Origin: Aquiflexum sp. TKW24L
Lineage (GTDB): Bacteria > Bacteroidota > Bacteroidia > Cytophagales > Cyclobacteriaceae
Direction: 5' to 3'
NCBI RefSeq assembly: GCF_023502205.1
Contig: NZ_JAMFLG010000008.1
Span: forward strand, 1-64,000
DNA: 64,000 nucleotides
This document shows positions 7,400 to 18,080 of this stretch, piece after piece. Numbering within the stretch: position 1 is the first letter of the stretch; every line of letters begins with the position of its first letter. Under the pieces are notes generated by a model. It saw only the letters and a list, made by a program, of their open reading frames with translations, was not told the DNA's origin and did no database searches. A program made the translations under genes and the position numbers.

Positions 7400-10300
7400 T
7401 CAGATAATAATTCCAATATTTTGAAGTCGGTTGAGATATTTTGGCTTGGAACTCACTTCCGCATTTTCCTCTGTCTGGGCTATTGCCGCTCCTATATCAT
7501 TGGCAATCCTGAGGATAAGCTGGGTCTCTATTCGTCCAAAAGCACCGGTACCCTTCATGGATGCCCATACTATCGCATGCTCTTCAATGAATGAGAAGAT
7601 ATTTTCCATCGGAATTTTTGCCTGATCGAAATCCTCTTTTTGGATACAGACTATATATGTCGCTAAGAGATTCAAGATCCTGTATAGCTCAAAAGCCAAA
7701 CTTCTAAGTTCTCTAGATTCCAAAATTATATTGTGCAATAACTGAAGCCACTCCATGAATTGGGAAAGCAATCCGGAATTGACAAATTCACTGACAAAGA
7801 ATTCAATCTGTCTTTCGGAAGTTTCTCCGGCTATATTCCTCATTCCAGTAAAGAACTCCCTTATCTGTCCATAAGGGGAATAAATCTCGATAAACCGCTT
7901 GAAAAGATCATTTGAGTTAGGGTTGTCAAATGCCTCAAAAACTCTGAGAATATCGCTGAGTGGTCCGCAGGTTTTGGTCCTGACATCATCTCCTCCATCC
8001 CTGACAGCAACGCTTACCTCGACCGAATCACTGGAACTGTTACCGCCTGTATCCGTCACTTTCAGTCCGAATTTGTATATCCCTACCAAAAGTCCGGTCA
8101 CATTTGTCTGCACCAGATTCGGATTTGTGATTGTCGGGTTCATTGGCCCTCCTTCAAATGTCCAAATGAAATCAAGCGCATCTCCCTCAGGATCGGTGGA
8201 ATTACTTCCATCCAAAATAACTGTTGCAGTTGTGTTTGGATTTGGAACCAAAACGGACTGGTTCTCGCCTGCCTCTGCTACAGGAGGATTGTTTTGGGGA
8301 GCCACTACGGTGATTGCAACATTGTCTTCGGCATCGGCACCTCTGTCATCGGTTACCTTGAGCACAAATACATATTGACCGGGAGACCGGAAAAGCACTC
8401 TGGTCTGAACCTGATCAGGTGTTTGGATGACGGCCGATGGACCGCTCTGCTGAGACCAAGAAAATACTACGATCGAGCCATCTCCATCCGTCGATCCCGA
8501 TCCATTCAAAAGGGTAGTCACCGGTGTTGTAGAAACAAAATCGATGTCCTGATCCGGTCCGGCGTTGGCAATCGGAGGGTTGTTTTTAGGAAGATTTAAT
8601 GTGATGGTTACTGTATCCTGGGCAGAAGCCCCTTTGTCATCTGTCACTTTCAGCGCAAAAACATATTGCCCCGGATTTTGGAACTGAATAATGGTCTGTA
8701 CCTGATTGGGTGTAATGATGACTGCTGATGGGCCGCTTTGTTGGGTCCATAAAAATTCAATTATGGTCCCATCTGTATCTGTGGATGCAGACCCATTCAA
8801 AGTAACCGTGGCTGATTCAACAATAGTTATGGTCTGATCGGGACCGGCATTGGCTACAGGCCCTTTATTTTCAGGTTCTTTTTCTTCAGGGATCACATAG
8901 GCGATCGGTGGACAGTCACTGCAGCAGAGATAAGGAAGGTAAAAATCAGCGATCACAGTTCCTTTGGCAATAGGTGTTGCCTGTTCGCGGATGGCTTTGT
9001 CCCGAATATTAAGCGCGTCAAGTACACTTTTGGCTGCGTCTCCGAGATTCAGTTTTTTGATCAGGTCCGATGCAAATTCGAATTCTGTGCGTTTTGCGGA
9101 GATGGAAAGTTCTTGGAAACCCTTACCTATGTTTGTTGAAATGGTTGCTTTCTGAGGTTCTGCTTTTTCTGCCAAAGTCTCTTTTGCCAATAAGTTTGTC
9201 AGGTTATTTCTAGTAAATAAATCAAGATTTAAGTTTGGATTTGCCAATTCAGGCAAAGTCAAAACCCTTTCTACTTCACCATTGTACACCAGGATGAAAG
9301 TGCCTCCTTTAGTCACTCCGGCTTTATGTTCCAACCCAGGATGCTTTTTAAAATACTCATTGAAGTTGATCGCAGCATGGTACTGCTCCAACCTTTTGAT
9401 GTATTCTTCCTTCAGTGCAAAAAGTTTTTCATTGGCGCATTTGAAAAGCAGTTCATTGTTGCTCGCAGAGAAATACTTCTTGATCTCTTCATTTTCAGAG
9501 TTTGTAGCTTCTTTGATCAGGCTGGCAACGGTTTTGGAATAGGGAGTCCACAATTTGTTATAGGCCTCTTCGTCGAATTTGTCGAGATCGAAAGAAAGCA
9601 GGTACTTCACTATTTCTGCCAATTGCTGGAGAAAAATCAACAACAAATCAGGTTGCCTGATGATGTGTTCAAAAAGTGCTTTTTGGTCAACGATAAAATT
9701 TGACACATCTTTTGCCACAAAATCTGCGAGCTTTTCACCTGGTTCGACATCCCGTAATGCAAGATTTTTGATGATGTCTCCATTGGAAATACTGATAGCT
9801 TGGTTTTTGGAAAGGTCAGCCTTGATGGTTTTTTGCATATCCACCAGATTTTTGGAGATATAAAAATCCCTTTTTAAGGTCAATCCACCCAGATCTCTAT
9901 TTGGTTCGATGGTTCTTTTTGGCCGAAGATTACCGACATAAGCCATGATTTGTTGCAACTGACAGACGATTCCGGTGATCATCACCCGATAGTCAGACTC
10001 AAGATCCTCTACATGGCAGCAGATTTCTTTGCCGTTCAATATTGCGGACAGGTCGATGGCATTGAGCGCCAAAACATCAAAAGGAAGGTTGAACCGTTGC
10101 TTTTGGCGGATGATTTCAGTCAATGCAGATCGGTAATTTTTGCCGATATGGCCTTCGATCCGGAAGGCATTGTACCTTTCGATGTCATACAAAAGCGGGT
10201 TTTTGATCGGTTCCGGAGCATCGGTTTGAAGTGCTGCACGGTATCCCAAATTGAATCTTTGATTGCCCGAATAACTTCTGCTAAAATACCATACAGGATT

Positions 10301-11500
10301 GACCGCTTTCCAATCATAATAATAAGGAATGGCTCTGTAGCTGATAAAATCATATCCCAATGTGTTTGGGGTGATGGCGATAGCTTCGCTGCTCTGAAGC
10401 TTATCTCCTATAAATCCCCTGACCATGGCCACCAATCTTTCCAAAAGGAGGATCGCCTCATCAGTATTTTTGCCCTGTCCATTCAAAATTGGGGAAGATT
10501 CGAAATAATGTCTCTGGGTATTTCTTTTTCCCAAAAGGGTATTTTCACTCGCCAATCCCAAAGTCAGGTGCATGGGAAAATCCATTTCGTCCGGACAGCA
10601 TTCCCCAAAAACCTCCCTTACTTTTGCCCTGAATTCAATGTAGGCTTTGAGGAGGTCGTCGACAAAATCATAAAAATACTGCGCAAAAATCCTTTGTCCA
10701 GTCTTGCCTGAGAGGTTTTTTTTGACTGTGACCAGATTCAGTCCTTTCAGTGGATTTTCAGCAGGGAGTCCTAGCGGAACTGCAAACCTGTCCCAACTTC
10801 GGATGAGGTTTTGGGAAAGCTTGGTCAGGGTGCTGTCGTCGGTGATCGCCAAAAACCCATTCAAAATATCCTCAGCCGTTTTCATATCCGCAACAGGTAC
10901 ATTGAAGCGCTTTAGAAGAATGGAATTGAAAGTAATGGCTTTGCTGGAATCGAAAAGTGACTTTTTGACCAAAAGAACCCTGAGAATGAAGTCCATTCTG
11001 CTGCCCTTGTCATTGCAATCTTGGGTATCACAGTTTTTGAGATCTACCTGCTCGGCTTCTATAAAAAGGACAACAACATAATCCTGCCTTTTTATGGTTG
11101 AGATTAATTTTTTTCCGACAGTCTCTTTATCATTATCAGGGATGAGTTGGAGGATATCCTTGGTGCCATAATAAGGAACTTTATCGCGGTTTTCTTCGCC
11201 ACATTGGGTCAAAAAATAGAGGTCATTGGGAAGTGCAGGTGGTGAATAAGACATAAAATGGGTGTAATTGGTATCGCACAACTGCATCAGGTATCCTTGG
11301 GAGGTCAGTCCACAGCCCTTGCTGATGCTGATGGCAGTATTGGAATTATTGATTTCCAAACCGCAGACGATACCTCTGCCTACCAGTTTGATACGCGTCA
11401 GCCTTTCCTGCTGCTCCAGGTAGTTCAACAAGTTGTTCAGGTGTCCATTGGACAGCACCTGATCAGCTTCAAAAACGGGGTATGATTGAATAGGCTGCAT
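7400..11500 (-). CDS. Large eCIS baseplate-associated protein with three PKD domains
   Basis: The 1366-aa protein opens with a conserved segment (PVFEADQVLSNGHLNNLL...LVGRGIVCGLE) that recurs in Bacteroidota eCIS loci. Residues about 1-870 are mixed helix and strand with no known domain. Three consecutive PKD/Ig-like repeats follow at about 878-970, 972-1066 and 1067-1162, each starting with PxAxAGxxQ and ending in KVTD-x-G. A helical C-terminal domain (about 1166-1366) closes the protein. It sits between the Afp12-like gene and the tape-measure gene, the place of the tail fibre Afp13 in Serratia, and no other fibre gene is present. A role in target binding or a baseplate sheathing layer is inferred from that. 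No signal peptide. Confidence 0.75.
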   Translation of the reverse strand: MQPIQSYPVFEADQVLSNGHLNNLLNYLEQQERLTRIKLVGRGIVCGLEINNSNTAISISKGCGLTSQGYLMQLCDTNYTHFMSYSPPALPNDLYFLTQCGEENRDKVPYYGTKDILQLIPDNDKETVGKKLISTIKRQDYVVVLFIEAEQVDLKNCDTQDCNDKGSRMDFILRVLLVKKSLFDSSKAITFNSILLKRFNVPVADMKTAEDILNGFLAITDDSTLTKLSQNLIRSWDRFAVPLGLPAENPLKGLNLVTVKKNLSGKTGQRIFAQYFYDFVDDLLKAYIEFRAKVREVFGECCPDEMDFPMHLTLGLASENTLLGKRNTQRHYFESSPILNGQGKNTDEAILLLERLVAMVRGFIGDKLQSSEAIAITPNTLGYDFISYRAIPYYYDWKAVNPVWYFSRSYSGNQRFNLGYRAALQTDAPEPIKNPLLYDIERYNAFRIEGHIGKNYRSALTEIIRQKQRFNLPFDVLALNAIDLSAILNGKEICCHVEDLESDYRVMITGIVCQLQQIMAYVGNLRPKRTIEPNRDLGGLTLKRDFYISKNLVDMQKTIKADLSKNQAISISNGDIIKNLALRDVEPGEKLADFVAKDVSNFIVDQKALFEHIIRQPDLLLIFLQQLAEIVKYLLSFDLDKFDEEAYNKLWTPYSKTVASLIKEATNSENEEIKKYFSASNNELLFKCANEKLFALKEEYIKRLEQYHAAINFNEYFKKHPGLEHKAGVTKGGTFILVYNGEVERVLTLPELANPNLNLDLFTRNNLTNLLAKETLAEKAEPQKATISTNIGKGFQELSISAKRTEFEFASDLIKKLNLGDAAKSVLDALNIRDKAIREQATPIAKGTVIADFYLPYLCCSDCPPIAYVIPEEKEPENKGPVANAGPDQTITIVESATVTLNGSASTDTDGTIIEFLWTQQSGPSAVIITPNQVQTIIQFQNPGQYVFALKVTDDKGASAQDTVTITLNLPKNNPPIANAGPDQDIDFVSTTPVTTLLNGSGSTDGDGSIVVFSWSQQSGPSAVIQTPDQVQTRVLFRSPGQYVFVLKVTDDRGADAEDNVAITVVAPQNNPPVAEAGENQSVLVPNPNTTATVILDGSNSTDPEGDALDFIWTFEGGPMNPTITNPNLVQTNVTGLLVGIYKFGLKVTDTGGNSSSDSVEVSVAVRDGGDDVRTKTCGPLSDILRVFEAFDNPNSNDLFKRFIEIYSPYGQIREFFTGMRNIAGETSERQIEFFVSEFVNSGLLSQFMEWLQLLHNIILESRELRSLAFELYRILNLLATYIVCIQKEDFDQAKIPMENIFSFIEEHAIVWASMKGTGAFGRIETQLILRIANDIGAAIAQTEENAEVSSKPKYLNRLQNIGIII

Positions 11501-11502
11501 GA

Positions 11503-14484
11503 TTATAATTTTTGAGTTCCTAAAATGGTTTTGCCCAGCATGACCGGGTTTTTGTCGGCGTCACTTTCTTCACAATCATGAAGTGTGGCCTTTGGATACA
11601 CAGAGTTGAGTTTTGCCAATATTGCCAGCATCCTGTCATTGGCCTCCTGATACGTTGCATGGTTATTTCCTGTCGCTTTGAAAGTTGCCAGTTCTTTGAT
11701 CCATGCTTTATAACTTGATTCAAATTCCCGAAGCTTCTCATTGCTGACCCAACAGATTTTCAATTGAATATGGGCCGGGGCTTCTTCCCGGATTTTCTTT
11801 TCGAAGTACTGACGAAAGGCCATATCGTCGAAATGCATAGGCCAATGCGGCAAAACCACCGAAGCCCTGAAGGAATAAATGTCCTGCTCGCAGGGACAGT
11901 CGCAGTCGTGCAAACAGACTTCCATCAATTTGAAATTCTTGCTTTTCGGCCTCAAAAGAAGGTGCTCAATCAGGTGGAAGCCCTCCGGGTCATTACAGTC
12001 CAAAGCCATCTCCTCGGTGATGTCCTGTATGTTTGCTAGGGCATCTTCTTCAGTAGCAAAGGTATTTTCACTCTCAAGAATGATTACGTTCTGCTTCTTG
12101 AGCTTAATTTTTTTGGTGGTGTAATGGTAATTTTCTGGGTTGGCTCCCAACTCCATCACATCCGCCAGTACCGCTTCTGCTTGTGCTTTGTCTTCAAATT
12201 TCTTCGAAACCAGTCGGATACCGTTTCTGGAGGTCAGGGAAAATGAATGTATGCAATGAATGGTTTCTCCGACTTCTTTTTCCTCGCAGAGGATTTCTAC
12301 ATTTTTCATGCAGTAAAGAAACCGTCTTGTAAAATCCCTGATGCCGGTCAAGTGGCTGATTCGTTTTTCAAGTCCGGACACATTATCTGTATCCCAAAGC
12401 TTGGTTTGATCAAGTTCAAAATTTTCATCCTGGGGAAAGTAATTGAATGCCAAGGAACGGGAATAGCTGATTTCGGGATAGGCTTGCAGGGTTCGGATTT
12501 TGATGTCGATGATTTCTTGGGGTTCGATTTTTTCCAGACTGATATTCTCCAGATTGATCCTGTACATGAGCAGTGCATAGTCATTGAAGGACTCCGAAAA
12601 CCGCGCAAGAAGATGGTCTAGAAACCTGTTTCTTCTCTCAAAAAACTGGTTTTGATTCTCGTAAAGTCTTTGCCACAAAGCCTGACTCTCAGGATCGAGC
12701 GGATCGTTGGCTATGGCCTTTTTCAAATCTGTGTGAAGGACCCCGTCGATTTCCCGGATGTTTCCAAGGTATTGGGCAAAATAGGTTTTCCTGATTTCGT
12801 CTGTGGAAAAGAGGCTCTTGGCATTGGAAAGCTGAGCATTAAAATCTGCCAACATTTGCTCAAAAAACATCAGATACCCTTTCAGTTGCTGCTGCTGTGC
12901 AATCCTTAAATTGTCTGCTTCGGGCGGAAGTCCAAATTCTCCGACACCATACACCATCGGTAAGTCATATTGGACCGGCCAATAACTCAAGGTGTCTCTT
13001 TTTCTTCCTTTTGGAACGGGAAGGTCAGCAAAGGTAGGCACCAATTTACCAATGGATCTTTGGGCGTGGAGTAGCTGCACGGTATCGCGGACTTCTTCAT
13101 ACTGAGACAAAAATGGAAAACCGTCTTTAAAAAAAAGGATTTTAGAGAAGCTCGCACTCATTACAGGCTTGTGCAAGGAAGCTACAGGCATGCACCAAGA
13201 GATTCCTTTTTGACCGGGAACAGGCTTTCCGTCTCTATCATATTTCGTCATCAGAAAATTTCTGATCCCCCTTACTCCTTTGATGTCCATCAGTAAATTG
13301 ATGATGTCCGAGGCATAGATGACGGTTCTCAGTTGGGCTTTTTCTATTTCTTCGGTATCGATAAAGCCATGTGTCAGTCTAGGTCCCTCAAAAATCTCCT
13401 CTGTCGGGATGCCTTTTTCCGTCATTTCTTTGAGGGTGAAAAATGAAACCCGTGGGTTAAGGTAATTTTCAATAGTGTAATAGATCTCCGCTTGCACTTG
13501 CTCGATATCAGTATCTGCGGTGACATCGACATCAAAACAAAATGCGATTTCCTCAGAATCGATCGGTTGTACGCTCACAAAATCCTCGCACAGGTTTCTA
13601 TTTTCATGCAGGGTCTTGAAGGCGTTTTTGAGAATAGTATTGGCTTTGGATATTTTTTCTAAATAGCTTTCTAAAATCAAGGTTGCAAAAGGAATGTCCT
13701 GCAACATGAAAGACACATGGCTATCAAGAATTTTCCCTTTAGATGGGTTTTTTGGGATACTTACCCTGAATGGAACTTCAGCGATTTCTCCATCCGGCAA
13801 TTCGATTTTGAAATGATAGAACCAATTCTTAGCAGGATTTTTTTCAATAGTAAAAATGGAAGTATCCTCAGTCAGAATTTTTTTGTTTACCTCTTTGATA
13901 CTTGGCAGTTCAAATTTGAGTTGAAACTCGCCGGCTTCCATATCCACCATGGGAGAAAAAGTAAAGGGGATATTTTCCAATTCAATGTCGCCGGTATTGA
14001 GATCTCCGAGTTCGAGGTCAATGGAAAGATCCAACAAGACCGTATAAAGGCCCTTTAATACCAATTTCTGATCTGTTTTCTCGAATTGAAGTTTGTCCTC
14101 TTCGCAATTGATGAAAATGGGGACTTCCTGTTTTCCGTCAGTAAAAAGCCAGGCATTGTTGATTCCGGGGATGTCTACCAACAGTTTTCTATAGTCCGTA
14201 ATCGTCAAAGGAGCAGAAGTCAAGATATGCCTAGCCGTAAAAAAAGTCTGCCCTGTAGCTTGGGTTAGGAGGTCTTTGATTTCAAAATGAGACCTGTACC
14301 CGAGTTCTGTGATGGCATAGCAAAGTGCTTCCAAGATGGTAATACCCGGATCATGGCTATTGTAGTCCGTCCAGATATTGCTCGATAGCTTTTCGATATA
14401 GCCCAATCCTTCCTGACGTAGCCGCTCAAAGTCCATCGAATGGGCTAGAACGGGATTTTTTGGTATGGTCGGAGAGGTCTTCAT
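11503..14484 (-). CDS. Afp12-like eCIS baseplate protein
   Basis: The 993-aa protein has the N-terminal signature of eCIS baseplate proteins, WTDYNSHDPGITILEAL followed by ITELGYR (about 38-64). The C-terminal third has the family pattern GFHLIEHLLLRP...SFRASVVLPHWP...EEAPAHIQLKICW. By order it corresponds to Afp12. Between these parts lies a cysteine-rich stretch (CLHDCDCPCEQD, near residue 855) that could bind metal or form cross-links. The gene overlaps the preceding baseplate J gene by one base and ends 3 bases before the next start, so the three large baseplate genes are translationally linked. Its product would help form the wedge around the spike. Confidence 0.85.
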   Translation of the reverse strand: MKTSPTIPKNPVLAHSMDFERLRQEGLGYIEKLSSNIWTDYNSHDPGITILEALCYAITELGYRSHFEIKDLLTQATGQTFFTARHILTSAPLTITDYRKLLVDIPGINNAWLFTDGKQEVPIFINCEEDKLQFEKTDQKLVLKGLYTVLLDLSIDLELGDLNTGDIELENIPFTFSPMVDMEAGEFQLKFELPSIKEVNKKILTEDTSIFTIEKNPAKNWFYHFKIELPDGEIAEVPFRVSIPKNPSKGKILDSHVSFMLQDIPFATLILESYLEKISKANTILKNAFKTLHENRNLCEDFVSVQPIDSEEIAFCFDVDVTADTDIEQVQAEIYYTIENYLNPRVSFFTLKEMTEKGIPTEEIFEGPRLTHGFIDTEEIEKAQLRTVIYASDIINLLMDIKGVRGIRNFLMTKYDRDGKPVPGQKGISWCMPVASLHKPVMSASFSKILFFKDGFPFLSQYEEVRDTVQLLHAQRSIGKLVPTFADLPVPKGRKRDTLSYWPVQYDLPMVYGVGEFGLPPEADNLRIAQQQQLKGYLMFFEQMLADFNAQLSNAKSLFSTDEIRKTYFAQYLGNIREIDGVLHTDLKKAIANDPLDPESQALWQRLYENQNQFFERRNRFLDHLLARFSESFNDYALLMYRINLENISLEKIEPQEIIDIKIRTLQAYPEISYSRSLAFNYFPQDENFELDQTKLWDTDNVSGLEKRISHLTGIRDFTRRFLYCMKNVEILCEEKEVGETIHCIHSFSLTSRNGIRLVSKKFEDKAQAEAVLADVMELGANPENYHYTTKKIKLKKQNVIILESENTFATEEDALANIQDITEEMALDCNDPEGFHLIEHLLLRPKSKNFKLMEVCLHDCDCPCEQDIYSFRASVVLPHWPMHFDDMAFRQYFEKKIREEAPAHIQLKICWVSNEKLREFESSYKAWIKELATFKATGNNHATYQEANDRMLAILAKLNSVYPKATLHDCEESDADKNPVMLGKTILGTQKL

Positions 14485-17400
14485 CAGCAGTCGCAGGTTT
14501 GGATTACTTGGATGATATGGCGTGGAGTTGCTAGGTTAGATTCCTCAAAATGCGAAACCAATACCGATCTCGAACTCGATGCGGTAATTTCTTCCAAGTC
14601 ATTGTTTTTTTTGGCGATTTTCCCCTCCTCGTCTCGGATGATGTGGTGGATCTTGAAGCAACTCAGAAAATCCACATAGGGTCTTTCTTCCACAAAATTG
14701 ATGAGGGTTGACTTGTTGATTTTTCCTCCAAATGTGAGCTTTTGGTTACTGTCCCAAGCCCAAGGGCATAGAAACTGTTCGATTTCAATATCAAGGAGAT
14801 TTCTATAAAAAACCTCGTCCATATTGTCATGAAACCTAACTTCAAACTCCAGCTGAACTTCTTCAAATTGTGGGTTGACCACATGGAGCTGCGCAAATGG
14901 ATTTTTTAGCTTTTCAAGAAATAGACTGATATCGGTAAGTGTGCCTACGGAAGTATAGGGTCGTAGTGGATTGATGTTGGTTTTGTTTTTGAGGTCGGGG
15001 ATACAGATTACCGTGACATGGCCGGGGAAGTTTTCGCAGAAAATATTCTCTCCGTTTTTTTCATAAAACCCGGTATGGTTGAGGCACTTTGTCTGATAGA
15101 CTGAAGGAAACTCCTGTAGAATCAAGTGCTCGTAATCCCAAATACTGATAGCCCTTTGCTTGTGTCTGAGTCGCTCGCTGACTCTTTGGTAATAATCGGG
15201 ATCGCTTTCCCTTACCCTTCCACCTGTAGAATCAGCGGGTTGGGTTATGGATTTGATGGCACTGTCCGAATGCTTGAGCTTGCTGATTGAGCCTGGTGGA
15301 AGGAGGTTTCTGAATTCAATGCCTTCCTGTTCGGATTGTACCAATTCGGTCAATGCACCTTGTGCTTTGATATCTATGATTTTGCAGACTGCATCTGTAT
15401 TGGCAGCGACCGAGGCTTTGACCCAAATCAGGCCGCTAGTCACAGCGGTATGATTTGATCCAGCTTCTTTCGGAATGCCAAAGGTTACGATTCCTGTTCT
15501 GGTGAGATTGATCGTCCCATCGATTACTTTGTTGGCTTCAAATTCCACCCAATTATTTTCTTCTTTTAAAAAAGACCAACGGACAGGTTCCTGTGCTTTG
15601 AGTGGATTGGAACTGCCATCAGCAAGAAGAAAAAGCATGTTGATCGTTATAGGCACATTGGCTTTGGCTATTCCTATCAAGAGCTCCCCTTCTTGGCTGA
15701 ACCGGGGGACAAGCGATTTTTCTCCTGGAATTGGTTTGAAATACCCAAAAGGAGAGAGGTTAAAAAATGCATGTTTTGGATTTGAAGTTGCATTGATTGG
15801 GATGTTTTCAGATGCTGTGTAATCGATGGAAAAAGATTCAGCGATGACTTCTTTCGGAACCGGAACAGAATTTCCAGTCACCTTGAGCAAACCTGAAATC
15901 TCTGATACCTTTTTAAGGTTGGCTGTCAAATTTTGATCGAACAGCAAGTTTTCAATTTCTATGGCTTTTGCTACTGCTGGATTGCTTTCTACTTTAGTCA
16001 CCTCGATGGGCTGAAAACTTCCCTGTTGGGAATTGATCACAATGTTATCCAAAGCCTTGTTGACTTCGGACATATGGGTCGCAAGAGAATATGTGTTGGT
16101 ATCTAGCCTGATTCTGAGAAATCCCTCAAAGGATTTTGCCTGAAGGAATTCATTGCTTCGGAAGTCTAGCGAAGCCTGTTTGAGAAGATTGCCGGCGATG
16201 TTTTTCTGAACCAGATAACCATTCCCATCTTTGGGAAAAGGATAGGTTTCCCAGTCGTTGCCATGCAAGTATTCACAATAGATCGGTACGCTGACCGGTA
16301 AATTGACCTTGATGGATTCGAGATTTTTCTGAAAAATTTCTCTGGAACCAATGTAAAAACTCGCATGCTGTTTTGGAAAATCACCAAAAGGTTTGAAAGG
16401 CTTGGAAGCATCTATAGAACCGCCGTCGCTACTTAGAGAAAGGTCTTTGATGCCAATCACTTTGACCTCCACATGGATAGAGGAGATAGGATTATTCATC
16501 AGATCGGCGTACCAAATATTGCGGGCTCCCTGATCGAGATATGCCACCAACAAGGGTAAAGTGGTATTGAAGTTTTTCTTGTGGGTTTTTTCTAGGTAAG
16601 GAAGAATTGGTGGCTCCTCTACTCCAAGAGAAAATACAAATGTGATCTCATTTTGGTTGTTTGAAAAGGAAGCATCCACAGATTTTGAAACCCAATCTTT
16701 TTCTCCGGTGAGAATGATATCGAAGGGAATGGATTTTTGATTTCTAAGTATTCCCAATCTGGAAATCGCAGTTTTTGATCGGAGCGGATTTTCAAAGTTG
16801 ACTGTGATCTTGACCGTTCTCTCGCCTTCTTTGAGAAAAAGAAGATTGGAGGCTACTACAAATCCGGCTTCTTGAGTAGGAATCATTTTTTTGTCCCCAA
16901 AGGCAAACCAGCTTTTGTCGTCTCCTTCGAATTTGCCACCGATTCCAGCAGGACTATTGATGACAGGAAATGCCAAAAGGCTTTTGTTATGGATCTGAAA
17001 AGCTTTGATTTCTTTCACTTCAGCCTGATTAAACACCACGTCTTGGGTCAGGCGATAGTTCATTTCTTTGCCATTTGGGTCTTTTCCCCCCTTAAACAAA
17101 GTTCCCTTTGTCAGCAAATGCTGATCGATGTGTTTTTGAAGTCCGACCGTCAGATGTACCTTATTCGGAACAGGATTTTGGTTTTTAAGCCTCAAGACAT
17201 CTTTGTAATAAAAATCAAGGTGCCTGACGCTAAAATCATTGAGACTGGTTTGTGCGGCATTGAAGAGTTTCAGAAATGCCAAAAACAAACCATAATGTGG
17301 TTCGTGGTTGGAATATTCATTCAATGATTTGGTAAAAAGCTCTTGGGCTTTTTGAAGAATGGAAGATATTCCGCTTAGCAAAAGGGAAATCTGGTTATTG

Positions 17401-18074
17401 AATAAATTGTGGTTGATGACATGGCTGATCTTTTCTCTGATCTCAGTTCCGGGAATGGTGATTTTCAGTTTTTCAGTTGTCAGGGAAAAATAAGTCAATG
17501 TCAGCCCTTGGTGAGAATCAATGGTGTTTAGGGGTGCTGTATTGTCGGTTTGGTTGGAGATGGACAATAAAGCTAAATTGTACGCCCTGAAATTATATAG
17601 TTTAGAAAATGGTGTATTGAGTTTGGTTTGGATGACAGACTTGATGGTTTGTTGGTGGTCTATTTCTTCCTTCAAAAATCCGCACTGCTCGTCAACGGTT
17701 TTGGCGAGAGAAAAGAGAATATCAAAAAGGAATTTGAACTGTAAACTTGCTTCTGCATCATCAGAAGTGGCGATCCCAAGTTTGGTTTTTTTGTAGAGGA
17801 GCTTGATATAGTCCGACACTTCCAGCATATCAAGTGAAAGTAAAACGGCCAACACTACGGAGATATCCACTTTCATTAAGGATTCCCAAGTGCCTGCATC
17901 GGTATTATCCAAATCCTTGTATTTAATGTAGGCCGCATATTTTTTTGCAAATAGGATCAAATCCTCCATAGACCTTTCGTCCACCTTGGCAAAGGTGGGA
18001 GGAAGGGCTTCCAGTTTTCTTGTCAACCGGTCCACACCTTCTCTGGTCAATGGGTTTTTGTCGTTGCAGGCCAT
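14484..18074 (-). CDS. Baseplate J-like protein (Afp11-like)
   Basis: This 1196-aa protein contains the baseplate J/gp47 core in its last 260 residues, recognised by ESDPDYYQRVSERLRHKQRA and the following WDYEHLILQEFPSVYQ at about 945-990. The long N-terminal part is typical of eCIS Afp11 homologues, which are much larger than phage gpJ. It would form the baseplate wedge that triggers sheath contraction. It lies 6 bases after the gp25 gene and overlaps the Afp12-like gene by one base. No unusual base composition or frameshift is visible. Confidence 0.9.
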   Translation of the reverse strand: MACNDKNPLTREGVDRLTRKLEALPPTFAKVDERSMEDLILFAKKYAAYIKYKDLDNTDAGTWESLMKVDISVVLAVLLSLDMLEVSDYIKLLYKKTKLGIATSDDAEASLQFKFLFDILFSLAKTVDEQCGFLKEEIDHQQTIKSVIQTKLNTPFSKLYNFRAYNLALLSISNQTDNTAPLNTIDSHQGLTLTYFSLTTEKLKITIPGTEIREKISHVINHNLFNNQISLLLSGISSILQKAQELFTKSLNEYSNHEPHYGLFLAFLKLFNAAQTSLNDFSVRHLDFYYKDVLRLKNQNPVPNKVHLTVGLQKHIDQHLLTKGTLFKGGKDPNGKEMNYRLTQDVVFNQAEVKEIKAFQIHNKSLLAFPVINSPAGIGGKFEGDDKSWFAFGDKKMIPTQEAGFVVASNLLFLKEGERTVKITVNFENPLRSKTAISRLGILRNQKSIPFDIILTGEKDWVSKSVDASFSNNQNEITFVFSLGVEEPPILPYLEKTHKKNFNTTLPLLVAYLDQGARNIWYADLMNNPISSIHVEVKVIGIKDLSLSSDGGSIDASKPFKPFGDFPKQHASFYIGSREIFQKNLESIKVNLPVSVPIYCEYLHGNDWETYPFPKDGNGYLVQKNIAGNLLKQASLDFRSNEFLQAKSFEGFLRIRLDTNTYSLATHMSEVNKALDNIVINSQQGSFQPIEVTKVESNPAVAKAIEIENLLFDQNLTANLKKVSEISGLLKVTGNSVPVPKEVIAESFSIDYTASENIPINATSNPKHAFFNLSPFGYFKPIPGEKSLVPRFSQEGELLIGIAKANVPITINMLFLLADGSSNPLKAQEPVRWSFLKEENNWVEFEANKVIDGTINLTRTGIVTFGIPKEAGSNHTAVTSGLIWVKASVAANTDAVCKIIDIKAQGALTELVQSEQEGIEFRNLLPPGSISKLKHSDSAIKSITQPADSTGGRVRESDPDYYQRVSERLRHKQRAISIWDYEHLILQEFPSVYQTKCLNHTGFYEKNGENIFCENFPGHVTVICIPDLKNKTNINPLRPYTSVGTLTDISLFLEKLKNPFAQLHVVNPQFEEVQLEFEVRFHDNMDEVFYRNLLDIEIEQFLCPWAWDSNQKLTFGGKINKSTLINFVEERPYVDFLSCFKIHHIIRDEEGKIAKKNNDLEEITASSSRSVLVSHFEESNLATPRHIIQVIQTCDC

Positions 18075-18080
18075 AATGCT

